Assembly (NCBI RefSeq): GCF_012911935.1
Contig: NZ_JAAXLA010000012.1
Location: 1-64,000, forward strand
Direction: 5' to 3'
DNA length: 64,000 bases
Source of the DNA: Pseudonocardia acidicola
GTDB taxonomy: Bacteria > Actinomycetota > Actinomycetes > Mycobacteriales > Pseudonocardiaceae
Below, one piece after another: positions 51,139 through 60,579 of the stretch. The notes under the pieces are model-generated. The model was not told the origin of the DNA, did no database searches, and saw only the letters and a program-made list of their open reading frames with translations. The position numbers and the translations under genes are program-made. Each line of letters begins with the position of its first letter. Within the stretch, counting starts at the first letter, position 1.

Positions 51139-52244
51139 CCCCGGCGACCGGCCTGGCCAGCGTCGCGCTGCCGTCGCGGCGCACGGAGTTGCGGGAGTTC
51201 GCGATCCCGCCGTGCGACGCGGACACCGGCTGGCTGCGGGTGGAGGCGTCCGGCATCTGCGGCACCGACGTCGCGCTGTACGCCAAGGGCGTGCCCGAGG
51301 CGTGCGTGCTCGGCCACCACGCGGTCGGTGAGGTCGTCGCGCTCGGCGACCGGGCCGCCCGGCGCTGGGGGGTCCACCCCGGCGACCACGTGGTGCTGGA
51401 GGAGTACCTGCCGTGCGGGCACTGCGCGCAGTGCCGGGCCGGGCGCTACCGGCTGTGCCCGGACACCGACCTGTGGCGCGGCGGGCGCCGGCTCGGCACC
51501 GTCGGCGTCGCCGAGGCGCCGTCGTTGTGGGGCGGCAACGCCCAGTACCTGCATCTGCCGGCCAACGCGGTCCTGCACCGGCTGCCCGCGGGACTGTCGA
51601 CCGCGCTCGCGGTATGGGCGCTGCCGCTGGCCAACGCGCTGGACTGGACGCTCGGCGCCGGGGCGCTGCAGCCGGGGGAGGACGTCGTGGTGCTCGGGCC
51701 GGGCTATCACGGCCTCGCCGCGGTGGCCGCCGCCCGGCACGGCGGCGCGGCGACGGTGCTGGCCTGCGGGCTGGCCTCCGACCGGGCCCGGCTGCGGATC
51801 GCGCGTGACCTCGGCGCGGCCACGGCCGAGACCGGGCAGGAGGCCGCGACGCTGCGCGGGCTCACCGGTGACGGGCTCGCCGACGTGGTGTTCGACCTGG
51901 CCGGCGGCGACGCGGCCAGCGTGGCCACCGGCCTCGCGCTGCTGCGCCCGGGTGGGCGGCTGGTGATCGGCGGCATCAAGTCCCCCGCCGCGTTCGAGCT
52001 GGACGCGGCCGACCTGGTGCGCCGGGTGCTCACCGTCCGGGCCGTGCGCGGCCGGGCTCCCGAGCGCGTCGCTCAGGCGGTCGCGGTGCTCGGGTCCGGC
52101 GGTGCGGGGCTGGCCGCGGTCCCGACCGCGCACGTCGGGCTCGACGGAGTCGGGGAGATGCTCGACCGGCTCGCGGCGGGGCAGGGGCCGGACACCCCGC
52201 ACGTCGTGGTCCGGCCGTGGCCGGACGGAGAGGAGACGCTGTGA
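51135..52244 (+). CDS. Zinc-binding medium-chain alcohol dehydrogenase
   Basis: 369 residues from GTG at 51135 (GTGA overlap with the ATPase). The catalytic zinc site is EASGICGTDVALYAKG with a distal LGHHAVGEV. The structural-zinc cysteines read 'LPCGHCAQCRAGRYRLCPDT', all four present. The cofactor loop is 'VVVLGPGYHGLAAVAAARHG'. It probably oxidises an alcohol or dihydrodiol produced in the pathway. The family also includes threonine and sorbitol dehydrogenases, so the substrate cannot be assigned. Confidence 0.92.
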   Translation: MTPATGLASVALPSRRTELREFAIPPCDADTGWLRVEASGICGTDVALYAKGVPEACVLGHHAVGEVVALGDRAARRWGVHPGDHVVLEEYLPCGHCAQCRAGRYRLCPDTDLWRGGRRLGTVGVAEAPSLWGGNAQYLHLPANAVLHRLPAGLSTALAVWALPLANALDWTLGAGALQPGEDVVVLGPGYHGLAAVAAARHGGAATVLACGLASDRARLRIARDLGAATAETGQEAATLRGLTGDGLADVVFDLAGGDAASVATGLALLRPGGRLVIGGIKSPAAFELDAADLVRRVLTVRAVRGRAPERVAQAVAVLGSGGAGLAAVPTAHVGLDGVGEMLDRLAAGQGPDTPHVVVRPWPDGEETL

Positions 52245-52669
52245 CCAGGAGGTCCTACGAGGCCCGGGTGGTGCTGGCCCCGCTCGGTGCGTCCGGCTCG
52301 GGTGTGGCGCGGGGATCTGCGGAGCTCGGACTGGAGGGCGTGGCGACCTACCAGGGGGCCGGCGGCAACGGCCACGGGCTGGAGGCGACCGCAGCCGGGG
52401 CCGACGTCGTGGTACTGCTCGCCGCCGATCTCACCGAGGTCGACGCGGCGTACGTCGACCGGATCGGCACCGTCGCCCGCCTCGCCGGCTGTCTCGTCGC
52501 CGCCGTCGTGGTGGATGACGGGCACGGGCCGCTGACCGGCCCGGGGATGACCTCGCTGCGCGAGGCCGTCGACATGCTCGTGGTGGTGCGCAGCGTGCGG
52601 CTCGCAGCGTCGTTCCTCGACGTGGTGCGGGGCGGCTCGGCGCCCCGGCCCAGCGCGCAGGGGGCGTGA
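52241..52669 (+). CDS. Small uncharacterised protein with FtsZ/tubulin-like features
   Basis: 142 residues from GTG at 52241, overlapping the dehydrogenase stop. The order ADVVVLLAADLTEVDAAYVD, 'RLAGCLVAAVVVDDGHGPL', SLREAVDMLVVVRSVRL parallels the second half of the FtsZ GTPase domain, where the last block corresponds to L-R-E-A-V-D-T-L-I-V-I. The GTP-binding G-G-G-T-G-T-G loop and the whole C-terminal domain are absent. It is thus at most a degenerate tubulin-fold fragment and is unlikely to polymerise. I know no function for it in a Rieske oxygenase operon. Confidence 0.65.
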   Translation: MTRRSYEARVVLAPLGASGSGVARGSAELGLEGVATYQGAGGNGHGLEATAAGADVVVLLAADLTEVDAAYVDRIGTVARLAGCLVAAVVVDDGHGPLTGPGMTSLREAVDMLVVVRSVRLAASFLDVVRGGSAPRPSAQGA

Positions 52670-52670
52670 G

Positions 52671-53636
52671 GTGACCGCAGTGCTCACCGCCGAGGCCCCA
52701 GCGGGCACCCGGACGCTGCTGGTCCAGCGCGCGAGCTGGGAGGCCGACGGCGTGCTGGCGCTGCGGCTGGTCGACCCGGGCGGCGCCGCGTTGCCGCAGT
52801 GGTCGCCCGGCGCGCACGTCGACCTGGTGCTGGCGTCGGGGCTGGTGCGCCAGTACTCGCTGTGCGGCGACCCTGCCGACCGGTCCTGCTATCTGGTCGC
52901 GGTCCGCCGGGAGCCGGCCGGGCGCGGCGGCTCCGCCGAGGTGCATGCGACCGCGCTCGTCGGCACCACGCTGGGCGTACGTGGCCCGCGCAACCGGTTC
53001 GAGCTCGTCGACGCTCCCGCCTACCTGCTGCTCGCCGGCGGCATCGGGATCACCCCACTGCTGCCCATGCTGGTCGAGATCCGCCGCCGCGGGCGGCCCT
53101 GCGAGCTCTGGTACGGCGGCCGTGACCGGGCGTCGATGCCGTTCGTGGACCGGTTGCGCCGCCTGCACCCGGACGGCGTGCACATCGTGCCGCAGGACGA
53201 GTGCGGTCTGCTCGACGTCGCCGGGCTCACCGCGGCCGCCGCCCCCGGCACGGCGGTCTACTGCTGCGGGCCGGAGGGGCTGCTGCGCGCCGCCGAGCAG
53301 GCCTGCGGCGAGCTGGACCTGCACACCGAGCGGTTCGCCGCCACGGCCGCGCCCGCGGTGGCGGCCGGGGGCGCGTTCGAGGTCGAGCTGCGCAGGTCCG
53401 GCACGGTGCTCGCGGTGCCCCCGGACCGGACACTGCTCGACGTCGTCCGGGCGGCGGGCGCCGACGTGCTGTCCTCCTGCGAGGACGGCTTCTGCGGCAC
53501 CTGCGAGGTCCGGGTGCTCGACGGCGAGCCGGAGCACCACGACACGATCCTCAGCGCCGCCGAGCGGGGCCGCGGCGAGACGATGATGATCTGCGTCGGC
53601 CGCTCCCGCAGCCCGCGCCTCGTGCTCGACCTGTGA
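52671..53636 (+). CDS. Phthalate-dioxygenase-reductase-type flavin/[2Fe-2S] reductase
   Basis: 321 residues from GTG at 52671, one base after the previous stop. Seen in order: a flavin domain with RQYSLCGDP, an NAD loop LLAGGIGITPLLPML, 'VYCCGPEGLLRAAEQACGEL', and a C-terminal plant-type ferredoxin with CEDGFCGTCEVRVLDG (C-x4-C-x2-C) and a last Cys in MMICVGRS. It passes electrons from NAD(P)H to the Rieske oxygenase at 46933. The domain order flavin-NAD-ferredoxin is that of phthalate and vanillate oxygenase reductases. Confidence 0.94.
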   Translation: MTAVLTAEAPAGTRTLLVQRASWEADGVLALRLVDPGGAALPQWSPGAHVDLVLASGLVRQYSLCGDPADRSCYLVAVRREPAGRGGSAEVHATALVGTTLGVRGPRNRFELVDAPAYLLLAGGIGITPLLPMLVEIRRRGRPCELWYGGRDRASMPFVDRLRRLHPDGVHIVPQDECGLLDVAGLTAAAAPGTAVYCCGPEGLLRAAEQACGELDLHTERFAATAAPAVAAGGAFEVELRRSGTVLAVPPDRTLLDVVRAAGADVLSSCEDGFCGTCEVRVLDGEPEHHDTILSAAERGRGETMMICVGRSRSPRLVLDL

Positions 53637-54817
53637 GCGCCCCTACCGAGGCGCCGCCACGGGGTTTCGCCACGCTGCTGGTCCTGACCATGGGCGCCGG
53701 TCCGCTGGCGCTCTACGCGATCACCGCGCTGTCGCCGTTGCTGGTGCACGACCTCGGGCTCTCGCGGGCGTCGCTGGGGGCGTTGGCCGGGGCCGCGTTC
53801 CTCGTCGCGGCGGTCTGCGCGGTGCTCGGTGGTTCGCTCGCCGACCGGGTGCCGGAGCGGCTGGTCACGGCGTTCGTGCTCGTCGGCGGGGGTGTGGCGC
53901 TCGGGCTGGTGACCGTCGCGTCCGGTCTGGGGTGGCTGCTGGCGGCCGTGGTCGTGTCGGGCGCGGCGCAGTCGTTGTCCAACCCGGTGACCAACCGGCT
54001 GGTGTCGGCGCACGTCCCGCCCGAGCGGCTGGGCCTGCTCGTCGGGGTCAAGCAGTCGGGGGTTCAGCTCGGACAGCTCGCGGCCGGCGCCGCGCTCCCC
54101 GGCCTCGCCGCGCTCGCCGGGTGGCGGACCGCGACCGCGTGCACCGCCGTCGTCGCGACGTCGGGGCTGTTGCTGGTCCGCCGCGCCGTGCCCGGACGCG
54201 TCGTCTCCGCCACCGGGGCGTCGCGGGGCGGCCGGGCGCGGATACCCGCGGACGTGTGGTGGTTGCTCGGCTACACCGTGCTCACTGCGTCCGCGCTGCA
54301 GGCGACCAACGTCTACCTGCCGTTGTTCGCGCACGACTCGCTCGGGATCGGCGTGGCCGTCGCCGGGGCGACCGCGGCGGTCGCGGGCGGGGCGGGCGTC
54401 GTGGCCCGTATCGGCTGGTCGCGGGTCGCCGGCGGGTCCGACGGCCAGCGCCCGCTGCTGATCGGCCTCGCGAGTGCCGCAGCCGGGGGAGCGTTGCTGC
54501 TGGTCGCCGCGGAGCGACTCGGGCTCGCCTGGCTGGTGTGGCCGGCGGCGCTGGTGCACGGGGCGACGGCGCTCGGGTCGAACGCGGTCGTCATGCTCGC
54601 CGTGGTGCGACGGGCCCGCGGGGGTGCCGTGGGTGGGGCATCGGCCGTGCTCGCCTTCGGCCTCTACGCGGGGTTCGCGACGGGGCCGGCGGTGTTCGGG
54701 CAGGCGGTGGACGGCAGCGTCCACTTCGCACCCGCCTGGGCGGTGGTGGCCGCCGTGTACCTGGCCGCGGCGCTCGTCGTGGCGGTCTGGGCCCGGGTGG
54801 CCCGGTCCACACCGTGA
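53633..54817 (+). CDS. Major facilitator superfamily transporter
   Basis: 394 residues from GTG at 53633 (GTGA overlap with the reductase). Twelve predicted membrane segments; the A-like motif 'GGSLADRVPERLVTAFVLVG' after segment 2 and 'GVKQSGVQLGQLAAGAALPG' in segment 5 are typical of the MFS. It is last in the operon and probably moves the aromatic substrate or a product, giving the operon both an ABC and an MFS transporter. It is convergent with nitrile hydratase beta (131-base gap, nothing clear in it). Confidence 0.9.
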   Translation: MSAPTEAPPRGFATLLVLTMGAGPLALYAITALSPLLVHDLGLSRASLGALAGAAFLVAAVCAVLGGSLADRVPERLVTAFVLVGGGVALGLVTVASGLGWLLAAVVVSGAAQSLSNPVTNRLVSAHVPPERLGLLVGVKQSGVQLGQLAAGAALPGLAALAGWRTATACTAVVATSGLLLVRRAVPGRVVSATGASRGGRARIPADVWWLLGYTVLTASALQATNVYLPLFAHDSLGIGVAVAGATAAVAGGAGVVARIGWSRVAGGSDGQRPLLIGLASAAAGGALLLVAAERLGLAWLVWPAALVHGATALGSNAVVMLAVVRRARGGAVGGASAVLAFGLYAGFATGPAVFGQAVDGSVHFAPAWAVVAAVYLAAALVVAVWARVARSTP

Positions 54818-54948
54818 GCTGTCGGCCGACGGGCCCGACGTGGTCACCGTCGAGGGCCTGGCATCCGGCTGGCAGCTCTCCCCGGTGCGCCGACGGCCTG
54901 AGCGACGCCCGCCGAGCGTCACGTCACGGTGGTCTGCCCAAGATCGAA

Positions 54949-55623
54949 CTACCGTGGTGCGGCACTCGCCGCTTCGAGGTAGCTCTCCCACGCGTCGATG
55001 GAGACGGTGAGGGTCGGGTCGGCGCCGCGGCCCCAGAGCTCGTGCGCGTCGAACCGGATCGTGTAGAGCCACTGGGGGTGCTCACCCGCGCCGTGGGCAT
55101 TGGTGTCGGGCAGGACGAACACGCCGCGGACCGCCTCGATCACGCCGTGCTTGTCCCGGGCGTAGCGGGGCAGCCGGGTGTGCCCCGTCGGGTGCTCGTT
55201 GCGGGTGCGCACCGGGTCGCCGACCGCGAACCGGGCCGGCGCGGCCGCGGGCCGGTCGTAGGGCGTGCCCGCGGCCAGCAGCGCCGGGGTGTCGGCCGCG
55301 CCGAGCACCCGACGCACCGGCCGGCCCGGGCCGAGCGAGCGCCCGGCGGCCAGTTCCTCGGCGGAGACCAGGCCGTGGTCGACGAGGAGGCGCTCCAGCC
55401 CCTTCGTCCAGATCTCGTAGTAGGTCGAGCCGAGGTAGTCGGCCGGGTGCAGGCTCTCCCGCGCGTACCGGCTCGCGTCGATCGACCAGGTGCCCGTCGC
55501 GCCGGCGGCGAGGGTCAGCGCGAGCACCCGCTTCTCCCAGTCGGCGTGGAACCGGACGTCCTCGGGCTCGGGCTCGACCGGGCCGAACCCCATCGCCCCG
55601 CCGAGGTCCTGTGCGCCGTTCAT
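54949..55623 (-). CDS. nthB: Nitrile hydratase beta subunit
   Basis: 224 residues from ATG at 55623, overlapping the alpha stop (ATGA). The N terminus [20 protein letters not shown] matches the family M-N-G-x-x-D-x-G-G. The '[20 protein letters not shown]', '[20 protein letters not shown]', [18 protein letters not shown] and '[15 protein letters not shown]' blocks are diagnostic of the SH3-like C-terminal domain. With alpha it hydrates nitriles to amides. No activator (P14K-like) gene follows, which is unusual. Confidence 0.94.
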   Translation of the reverse strand: MNGAQDLGGAMGFGPVEPEPEDVRFHADWEKRVLALTLAAGATGTWSIDASRYARESLHPADYLGSTYYEIWTKGLERLLVDHGLVSAEELAAGRSLGPGRPVRRVLGAADTPALLAAGTPYDRPAAAPARFAVGDPVRTRNEHPTGHTRLPRYARDKHGVIEAVRGVFVLPDTNAHGAGEHPQWLYTIRFDAHELWGRGADPTLTVSIDAWESYLEAASAAPR

Positions 55624-56213
55624 CGGCCCGCCAATCCGGCGCCGATCATCGAGTCGCGGGTGACCAGTTCGGCGAGCTCGGCCTCGGAGAGATCCTCGGT
55701 GCCCGCGGGACGCATCGGCACGACGAGGTAGCGGATCTCGGCGGTGGAGTCCCACACCCGGATCCGGGTGGACGGATCGAGGGTGACGCCGAAGTCGGCG
55801 AGCACGCCGCGCGGGTCGATCACGGCGCGCGAGCGGTAGGCCGGCGACTTGTACCAGACCGGCGGCAGTCCGAGGACCGACCACGGGTAGCACGAGCACA
55901 GGGTGCAGACCACGAGGTTGTGCGTGGCCGTGGTGTTCTCGACCGCGACCATGTGCTCGCCCTGCCGCCCGGTGAACCCGAGCGAGGCGATCGCCGCGGT
56001 GGCGTCGGTGAGCAGCCAGGCGCGGTAGTCCGGGTCCACCCAGGACTTCGCGACGACCTGCGCGCCGTTGCGCGGCCCGACCTCCGACTCGTAGGTCCGG
56101 ATGATGACGTCGAGCGCCGCCGGATCGACATAGCCCTTCTCGACGAGGATCGACTCGAGCGCCGCCACGCGGTGCGTGATGTCCGGACCGGGGACCTCAA
56201 CGTCGCCTTGCAC
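55620..56213 (-). CDS. nthA: Nitrile hydratase alpha subunit, cobalt type
   Basis: 197 residues from GTG at 56213. The metal site reads [10 protein letters not shown]; Thr in C-T-L-C-S-C indicates the cobalt rather than the iron enzyme, and two of the cysteines would be oxidised in the mature protein. '[20 protein letters not shown]' at the N terminus and '[20 protein letters not shown]' after the site are conserved. The order alpha-beta is seen here; many cobalt enzymes have beta-alpha-activator. It is divergent from the dehydratase with a 59-base gap. Confidence 0.96.
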   Translation of the reverse strand: MQGDVEVPGPDITHRVAALESILVEKGYVDPAALDVIIRTYESEVGPRNGAQVVAKSWVDPDYRAWLLTDATAAIASLGFTGRQGEHMVAVENTTATHNLVVCTLCSCYPWSVLGLPPVWYKSPAYRSRAVIDPRGVLADFGVTLDPSTRIRVWDSTAEIRYLVVPMRPAGTEDLSEAELAELVTRDSMIGAGLAGR

Positions 56214-56272
56214 GATGGTGGAGGCTACCGGTGCGACATCTCGATCGCACCGGAGAACGGAGGCTCGCGCCG

Positions 56273-57247
56273 ATGGTCGACACCGCCGTCACGATCCACG
56301 ACGTCGAGGACGCCGCCGCGCGGATCCGCGGCGTGGCGCACCGGACGCCGGTCGTGCACTCGCGAACGATCGACGCCCTGGTCGGGGCCGAGGTCTTCCT
56401 CAAGTGCGAGAACCTGCAGCGGATCGGTGCGTTCAAGTTCCGCGGTGCCTACAACGCGATCTCGCGGTTGGCGCCCGAGCAGGTGCGGCGCGGCGTGGTC
56501 ACCTACTCGTCGGGCAACCACGCCCAGGCCGTCGCGTTGGCGGCGCGCGAACTCGGCAGCCGGGCGGTCATCGTCATGCCCGGCGACGCGCCACCGATCA
56601 AGCTCGCGGCGACCGGCGGCTACGGTGCCGAGATCGTCAGCTACGACCGCTACACCGGCGACCGGGTCGCTATCGGGCAGCGGATCGCCGCGGAGCGCGG
56701 GCTCGCGATCATCCCGCCCTACGACCATCCGCACGTGATCGCCGGGCAGGGCACCGCCGGCCTCGAGCTGATCGAGGAGGTCGGGACGCTCGACGCCCTG
56801 GTGGCGCCGGTCGGGGGCGGCGGGCTGATGGCGGGGTGCGCCACCGCGGCGACGTCCTTCGACAGCCGCATCCGCATGATCGGCGTCGAGCCGGAGAACG
56901 GCGACGACACCCGGCGCTCGCTCGCCGCCGGCCACCGGGTGCGGATCCCGGTGCCCCGCACCATCGCCGACGGCCAGGCCGCCGAGACCCCTGGTGAGCT
57001 GACGTTCGCGATCAACCAGAAGCTGCTCGACGCCGTCGTGGTCGTCAGCGACGACGAGATCCGCGCCGCGATGGCCCTGGGGTTCGAGCGGCTGAAGATC
57101 GTCCTCGAACCCAGCGGCGCCACCGGGCTCGCCGCCCTGCTGGCCGGGCGCATCGAGTCGCTCCCGCGGCGCATCGGCGTCGTGCTCTCCGGCGGCAACA
57201 TCGGGCTGGCCCAGTTCACGGCGCTGATGCAGACGGCCGGGTCGTGA
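56273..57247 (+). CDS. PLP-dependent threonine/serine dehydratase family enzyme
   Basis: 324 residues from ATG at 56273, with GGAGG 9 bases upstream. The PLP lysine is in [10 protein letters not shown], with [17 protein letters not shown], '[20 protein letters not shown]' (phosphate loop) and '[20 protein letters not shown]'. This is the fold-type II catabolic threonine/serine dehydratase or serine racemase form without a regulatory ACT domain. It deaminates threonine or a beta-hydroxy amino acid. It is unclear whether it is linked to the divergent nitrile hydratase. Confidence 0.92.
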   Translation: MVDTAVTIHDVEDAAARIRGVAHRTPVVHSRTIDALVGAEVFLKCENLQRIGAFKFRGAYNAISRLAPEQVRRGVVTYSSGNHAQAVALAARELGSRAVIVMPGDAPPIKLAATGGYGAEIVSYDRYTGDRVAIGQRIAAERGLAIIPPYDHPHVIAGQGTAGLELIEEVGTLDALVAPVGGGGLMAGCATAATSFDSRIRMIGVEPENGDDTRRSLAAGHRVRIPVPRTIADGQAAETPGELTFAINQKLLDAVVVVSDDEIRAAMALGFERLKIVLEPSGATGLAALLAGRIESLPRRIGVVLSGGNIGLAQFTALMQTAGS

Positions 57248-57284
57248 GCCGGATCCGGAAGCACGCGGCGCCCGCGGAGCACTC

Positions 57285-57761
57285 CTACATCTTCTTGGCG
57301 CCCGCCTTGATGGCCTGGCGGATGCGGGAATAGGTGCCGCATCGGCAGATGTTGCGGATCTCGTCGAGGTCGTCGTCGGTGATGTCGCGGCCGGCGTCCC
57401 TCGCCTGCCTGACCTTCGCGACGGCGGTCATGATCTGACCCGGCTGGCAGTATCCGCACTGGGCGACGTCCATCTCGAGCCAGGCTTCCTGCATCGGGTG
57501 CAGGTCTTTGCCGACGGTCGCCGGCAGGCCCTCGATCGTGGTGATCTCGTCGGTGGGCGCGATCTTCGAGACCGGCACCGAACAGGGGTTGAACGCCTTG
57601 CCGTTGATGTGGCTGGTGCAGGCCTTGCAGACGTCCAGGCCGCAGCCGTACTTCGGGCCGTGAACGCCCAGCAGATCGCGCAGCACCCACAGCAGCCGGA
57701 CGTCGTCGTCGCAGTCGACCGAGACCTGGTTGCCGTTCAGGGTGAAGGTGTGTGTCGGCAC
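57285..57761 (-). CDS. [2Fe-2S] small subunit of a molybdenum hydroxylase (IorA-like)
   Basis: 158 residues from GTG at 57761. Plant-type cluster 'GPKYGCGLDVCKACTSHING' with a fourth Cys nearby, then the alpha-helical second cluster in AQCGYCQPGQIM and NICRCGTYSRIRQAIK. It carries electrons from the molybdopterin subunit encoded 9 bases upstream. A separate FAD subunit is missing, which matches isoquinoline 1-oxidoreductase and related two-subunit aldehyde oxidoreductases. Confidence 0.95.
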   Translation of the reverse strand: MPTHTFTLNGNQVSVDCDDDVRLLWVLRDLLGVHGPKYGCGLDVCKACTSHINGKAFNPCSVPVSKIAPTDEITTIEGLPATVGKDLHPMQEAWLEMDVAQCGYCQPGQIMTAVAKVRQARDAGRDITDDDLDEIRNICRCGTYSRIRQAIKAGAKKM

Positions 57762-57770
57762 AGGGGCTCC

Positions 57771-60101
57771 TTAGTAGGCGTAGTCCAGGCCGTCGGTGGG
57801 TGACTGGGGCGACGACGGCTCCGCCGGATACGGCTCGAAGCCGAGGGTGTTGTGGTTGATCGGGAACGAGGTCGGCATGGTTCCCGTGGCCCGGGCGTAG
57901 GCGCAGGCGACCGCGGCGAACGCGGGCGCGACGGCCAGTTCGCCTGCGCCACCGGGCTTGCCCGTCGTGGTCGGCATGATGACGACCTGCATCTCCAGCG
58001 GTGTGTTCCACTGCCGCGTGTAGAAGTAGTTGTCCCAGCTGCCTTCGAGCGGGATGCCGTTCTTGATGTGCAGGCTCGAGGTGAGCGCCATGGCGATGCC
58101 GTCGTTCATGCCGCCGATCATCTGTGCTTCCAGCCCGCGGGGATTGATGGCAAGGCCCGGGTCGACCACGATCAACGCCTTCGTCACGCGTGGACCGGTC
58201 ACCGCGTCCCGGATCTTCCGATTCACGGTTTCGGGCCGGCAGTCGACCTCGGCCAGGACCGCGATGGCCCCTCGATATTCCGAGTGCAGCCCGATTCCCT
58301 GCGCGACCCCGTCAGGAAGTGATTTACCCCAGTCGCCGACATCGACGGCCTTCTCCAGTACGGCCTTCAACCGGTCGTCCCTGAGGAACGCGCGGCGGAA
58401 GTCCACCGCATCCTGGCCCATCTTCGCGGCGAGTTGGTCGACGACGAGTTCCTGTGCACACACCACATTCGGCGAGTAGATGTTGCGCATGCTGCCGGTG
58501 TTGAACGTCAGCGGTACCTCGTTGAGCAGCTGCGTCGTGACGCCGAAGTTGTAGGGCGAGGACTGGGTCAGCTCGAAGATCGTCTGGGCGAAGCTCAGAT
58601 TGCCGGCGATGGGCGCCTTGGCCGCCGTCGCGGTGATCATCTCTCCGAGTCCGTGGCTGAAGTCGGTCTGCACGCTGGTGTGCCGCTGCTCGTAGCTGAC
58701 CACGTTTCCGCCCGCGTAGGTCGCGCGGATCTGGGCGAGGCACATCGGGTGGGTGCGGCCCTGCCGGAAGTCGTCGGTGCGCGACCACATCAGCTTGACC
58801 GGCTTGCCCATCTTCTGCGACGCCTCGGCCGCCTCGGCGGCCACGTCGTGGAACAGGTGGCGTCCGAACGAGCCGCCGCCCTGGGTCACGTGGATCGTGA
58901 CGGCGCTCGTCGGGAGGCCGAGCATCTGCGCGATCTCCTCCTGGGCGTCGATCGGCACCTTGAGGCTCGCCCAGATCTCGGCACGGTCGCGCCGGACGTC
59001 GGCGACCGCGCAGTCGGGCTCCAGCGGGCTGTTGCTGGCGAATGCGAACGTGAACTCGGCGTCGATCGAGCTCGTCAGCAGCTTCGGCACCGCCAGTGGC
59101 AGGGCCGCCGCCTTGAGCTTGGCCAGCACGGTGTCGTCGGATTCGTCGTCGACCGTGCCGGGGCCCCAGGTCACGTCCAGCGCCCGGATCGCGTCGATGC
59201 ACTGGCCGAAGGTCTCCCCGCGCACCGCGACGCCGTGGGTGATCGCCGCGATATCGGTGATGCCGGGCAACTTCTTGACCTCGTCGGCGTTGTTGACCGA
59301 TGTCACCGTGCCGTTGATCGTCGGTGGCCGGCGCACCATCGTCGGCTTCGCGTTCGGGATCTCGAGGTCCATCGCGAACGTCTTGCGGCCCGTCACGATG
59401 TCGAGCGCGTCGATGCGGTTCTGCGGCCTGCCGAGGATCGTGAACTGCGACGAGGGCTTGAGCAGCACCGAGGTCGAGGTCAGCGTGGACACGGCGGCCG
59501 GGACCGCGAGCGATCCGTAGGTCGTTGTCTTCCCGCTCGGGTGCGTGACCACGCCGCCCTTCGTGCTCAGCTCGGAGGCCGGCACCTTCCACTGTGCCGC
59601 CGCGGTGTCGACCAATCGCTGCCGGGCGATCGCCGCCGCGGTACGGACCGGGACCCAGAGGCTGCGCATCGAGTTGGATCCGCCGGTGAGCTGGTTGAAC
59701 ACCAGTTCGGGACGGGCATCCGCCAGCGTGACGGTGACCTTGTCCAGCGGCAGGTCCATCTCATCGGCGATCATCATGGCGACCGCGGTGGTCATGCCCT
59801 GTCCCACCTCCGCGCGGGGCACCGCGAACGACGCGGTGCCGTCGGAGTTCACCTGGATCGAGATCAGGTGCGAGGTCGGCGCCGCGGCGAGGTCCTGGAG
59901 ATCGCCGAGATCGAAAGCCTCCTCGGGCGCCGGGGCCGACGGAATCGCGGCCTCCGCCGAGTCGGGTTTGATCGATTCCCAGGTCACTCCGGCCGCCACC
60001 GCCAACGTCGGTGCTGCCAGTAGGTAACCGAGGAAGCGACGGCGGCCCATGTCGCGGCGTCCGGGGGCCGCTCGCAGGGGTGCACGGCGATGTGCGGGCA
60101 T
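57771..60101 (-). CDS. Molybdopterin-binding large subunit, Tat-exported aldehyde/isoquinoline oxidoreductase (IorB-like)
   Basis: 776 residues from ATG at 60101. The N terminus has a twin-arginine signal: RRDMGRRRFLGYLLAAPTLA. The enzyme body shows 'PRAEVGQGMTTAVAMMIADE', 'QGGGSFGRHLFHDVAAEAAE', 'MWSRTDDFRQGRTHPM' and the C-terminal 'GKPGGAGELAVAPAFAAVAC' with the catalytic Glu in GAGE. It hydroxylates N-heterocycles or aldehydes with water as oxygen source. It lies directly upstream of the [2Fe-2S] subunit. No cytochrome subunit is adjacent, so the electron acceptor is unknown. Confidence 0.93.
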   Translation of the reverse strand: MPAHRRAPLRAAPGRRDMGRRRFLGYLLAAPTLAVAAGVTWESIKPDSAEAAIPSAPAPEEAFDLGDLQDLAAAPTSHLISIQVNSDGTASFAVPRAEVGQGMTTAVAMMIADEMDLPLDKVTVTLADARPELVFNQLTGGSNSMRSLWVPVRTAAAIARQRLVDTAAAQWKVPASELSTKGGVVTHPSGKTTTYGSLAVPAAVSTLTSTSVLLKPSSQFTILGRPQNRIDALDIVTGRKTFAMDLEIPNAKPTMVRRPPTINGTVTSVNNADEVKKLPGITDIAAITHGVAVRGETFGQCIDAIRALDVTWGPGTVDDESDDTVLAKLKAAALPLAVPKLLTSSIDAEFTFAFASNSPLEPDCAVADVRRDRAEIWASLKVPIDAQEEIAQMLGLPTSAVTIHVTQGGGSFGRHLFHDVAAEAAEASQKMGKPVKLMWSRTDDFRQGRTHPMCLAQIRATYAGGNVVSYEQRHTSVQTDFSHGLGEMITATAAKAPIAGNLSFAQTIFELTQSSPYNFGVTTQLLNEVPLTFNTGSMRNIYSPNVVCAQELVVDQLAAKMGQDAVDFRRAFLRDDRLKAVLEKAVDVGDWGKSLPDGVAQGIGLHSEYRGAIAVLAEVDCRPETVNRKIRDAVTGPRVTKALIVVDPGLAINPRGLEAQMIGGMNDGIAMALTSSLHIKNGIPLEGSWDNYFYTRQWNTPLEMQVVIMPTTTGKPGGAGELAVAPAFAAVACAYARATGTMPTSFPINHNTLGFEPYPAEPSSPQSPTDGLDYAY

Positions 60102-60579
60102 CGACAGTCCCTTCTTCTTGCCTGAACGGGAGAGCAGCGGGTGCCGTCAGGTCAGATGCCGACTCAACGAGCTATGTCAGCAGCGGATGCGACCGAATTG
60201 ACAGCAGGAGCGGTAAAGGAGCATTTACGAACACGGAAAGTCACAAAATCGGCCGTGTGGGTGCCGGTCGGCATCCATGTAGAAGCGGGAGCAATCTGGC
60301 AGTGAGAGCGAATCGGCAGCTTTCGACCGGGGTCGTCGACGCTGCGGGCCTCCGGCGGATCACCCGGGCGTGTGTCGCTGTTCGTCCGCATGTCAGCCGG
60401 GCGACCGGAAGCACGCCCCCGGTGGCGATCGTGCGCACGTCAGGGCCCGGCCGCGCCCGGCGGCTGCGCCGCGACGCATGCATCCGGCCCTGGCGGGAAC
60501 CATCCGGTGCCGACGGGCGGGGGTGCGCCTCAGTCCGGGCGCGATCGGCCGGACGGACCCGGACCCGGGAGGAGCAACG
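60102..60579. other. Gene-free divergent region between the molybdenum hydroxylase and the SDR
   Basis: 478 bases with lower GC than the flanks in the first 200. No coding frame with homology was found on either strand. TTGACA occurs at 60198-60203 on the plus strand without a convincing -10. A 9-bp inverted repeat (GATGCCGAC at 60155, GTCGGCATC at 60267) spans the promoter-like patch. It probably holds divergent promoters. Confidence 0.4.

Noticed and set aside
54818..54948. Remnant of a CoxS-like [2Fe-2S] subunit on the plus strand (residues reading DVVTVEGLASGWQLSPVR)
   Set aside because: Only about 20 residues look similar and no cysteine motif is present; chance is likely.
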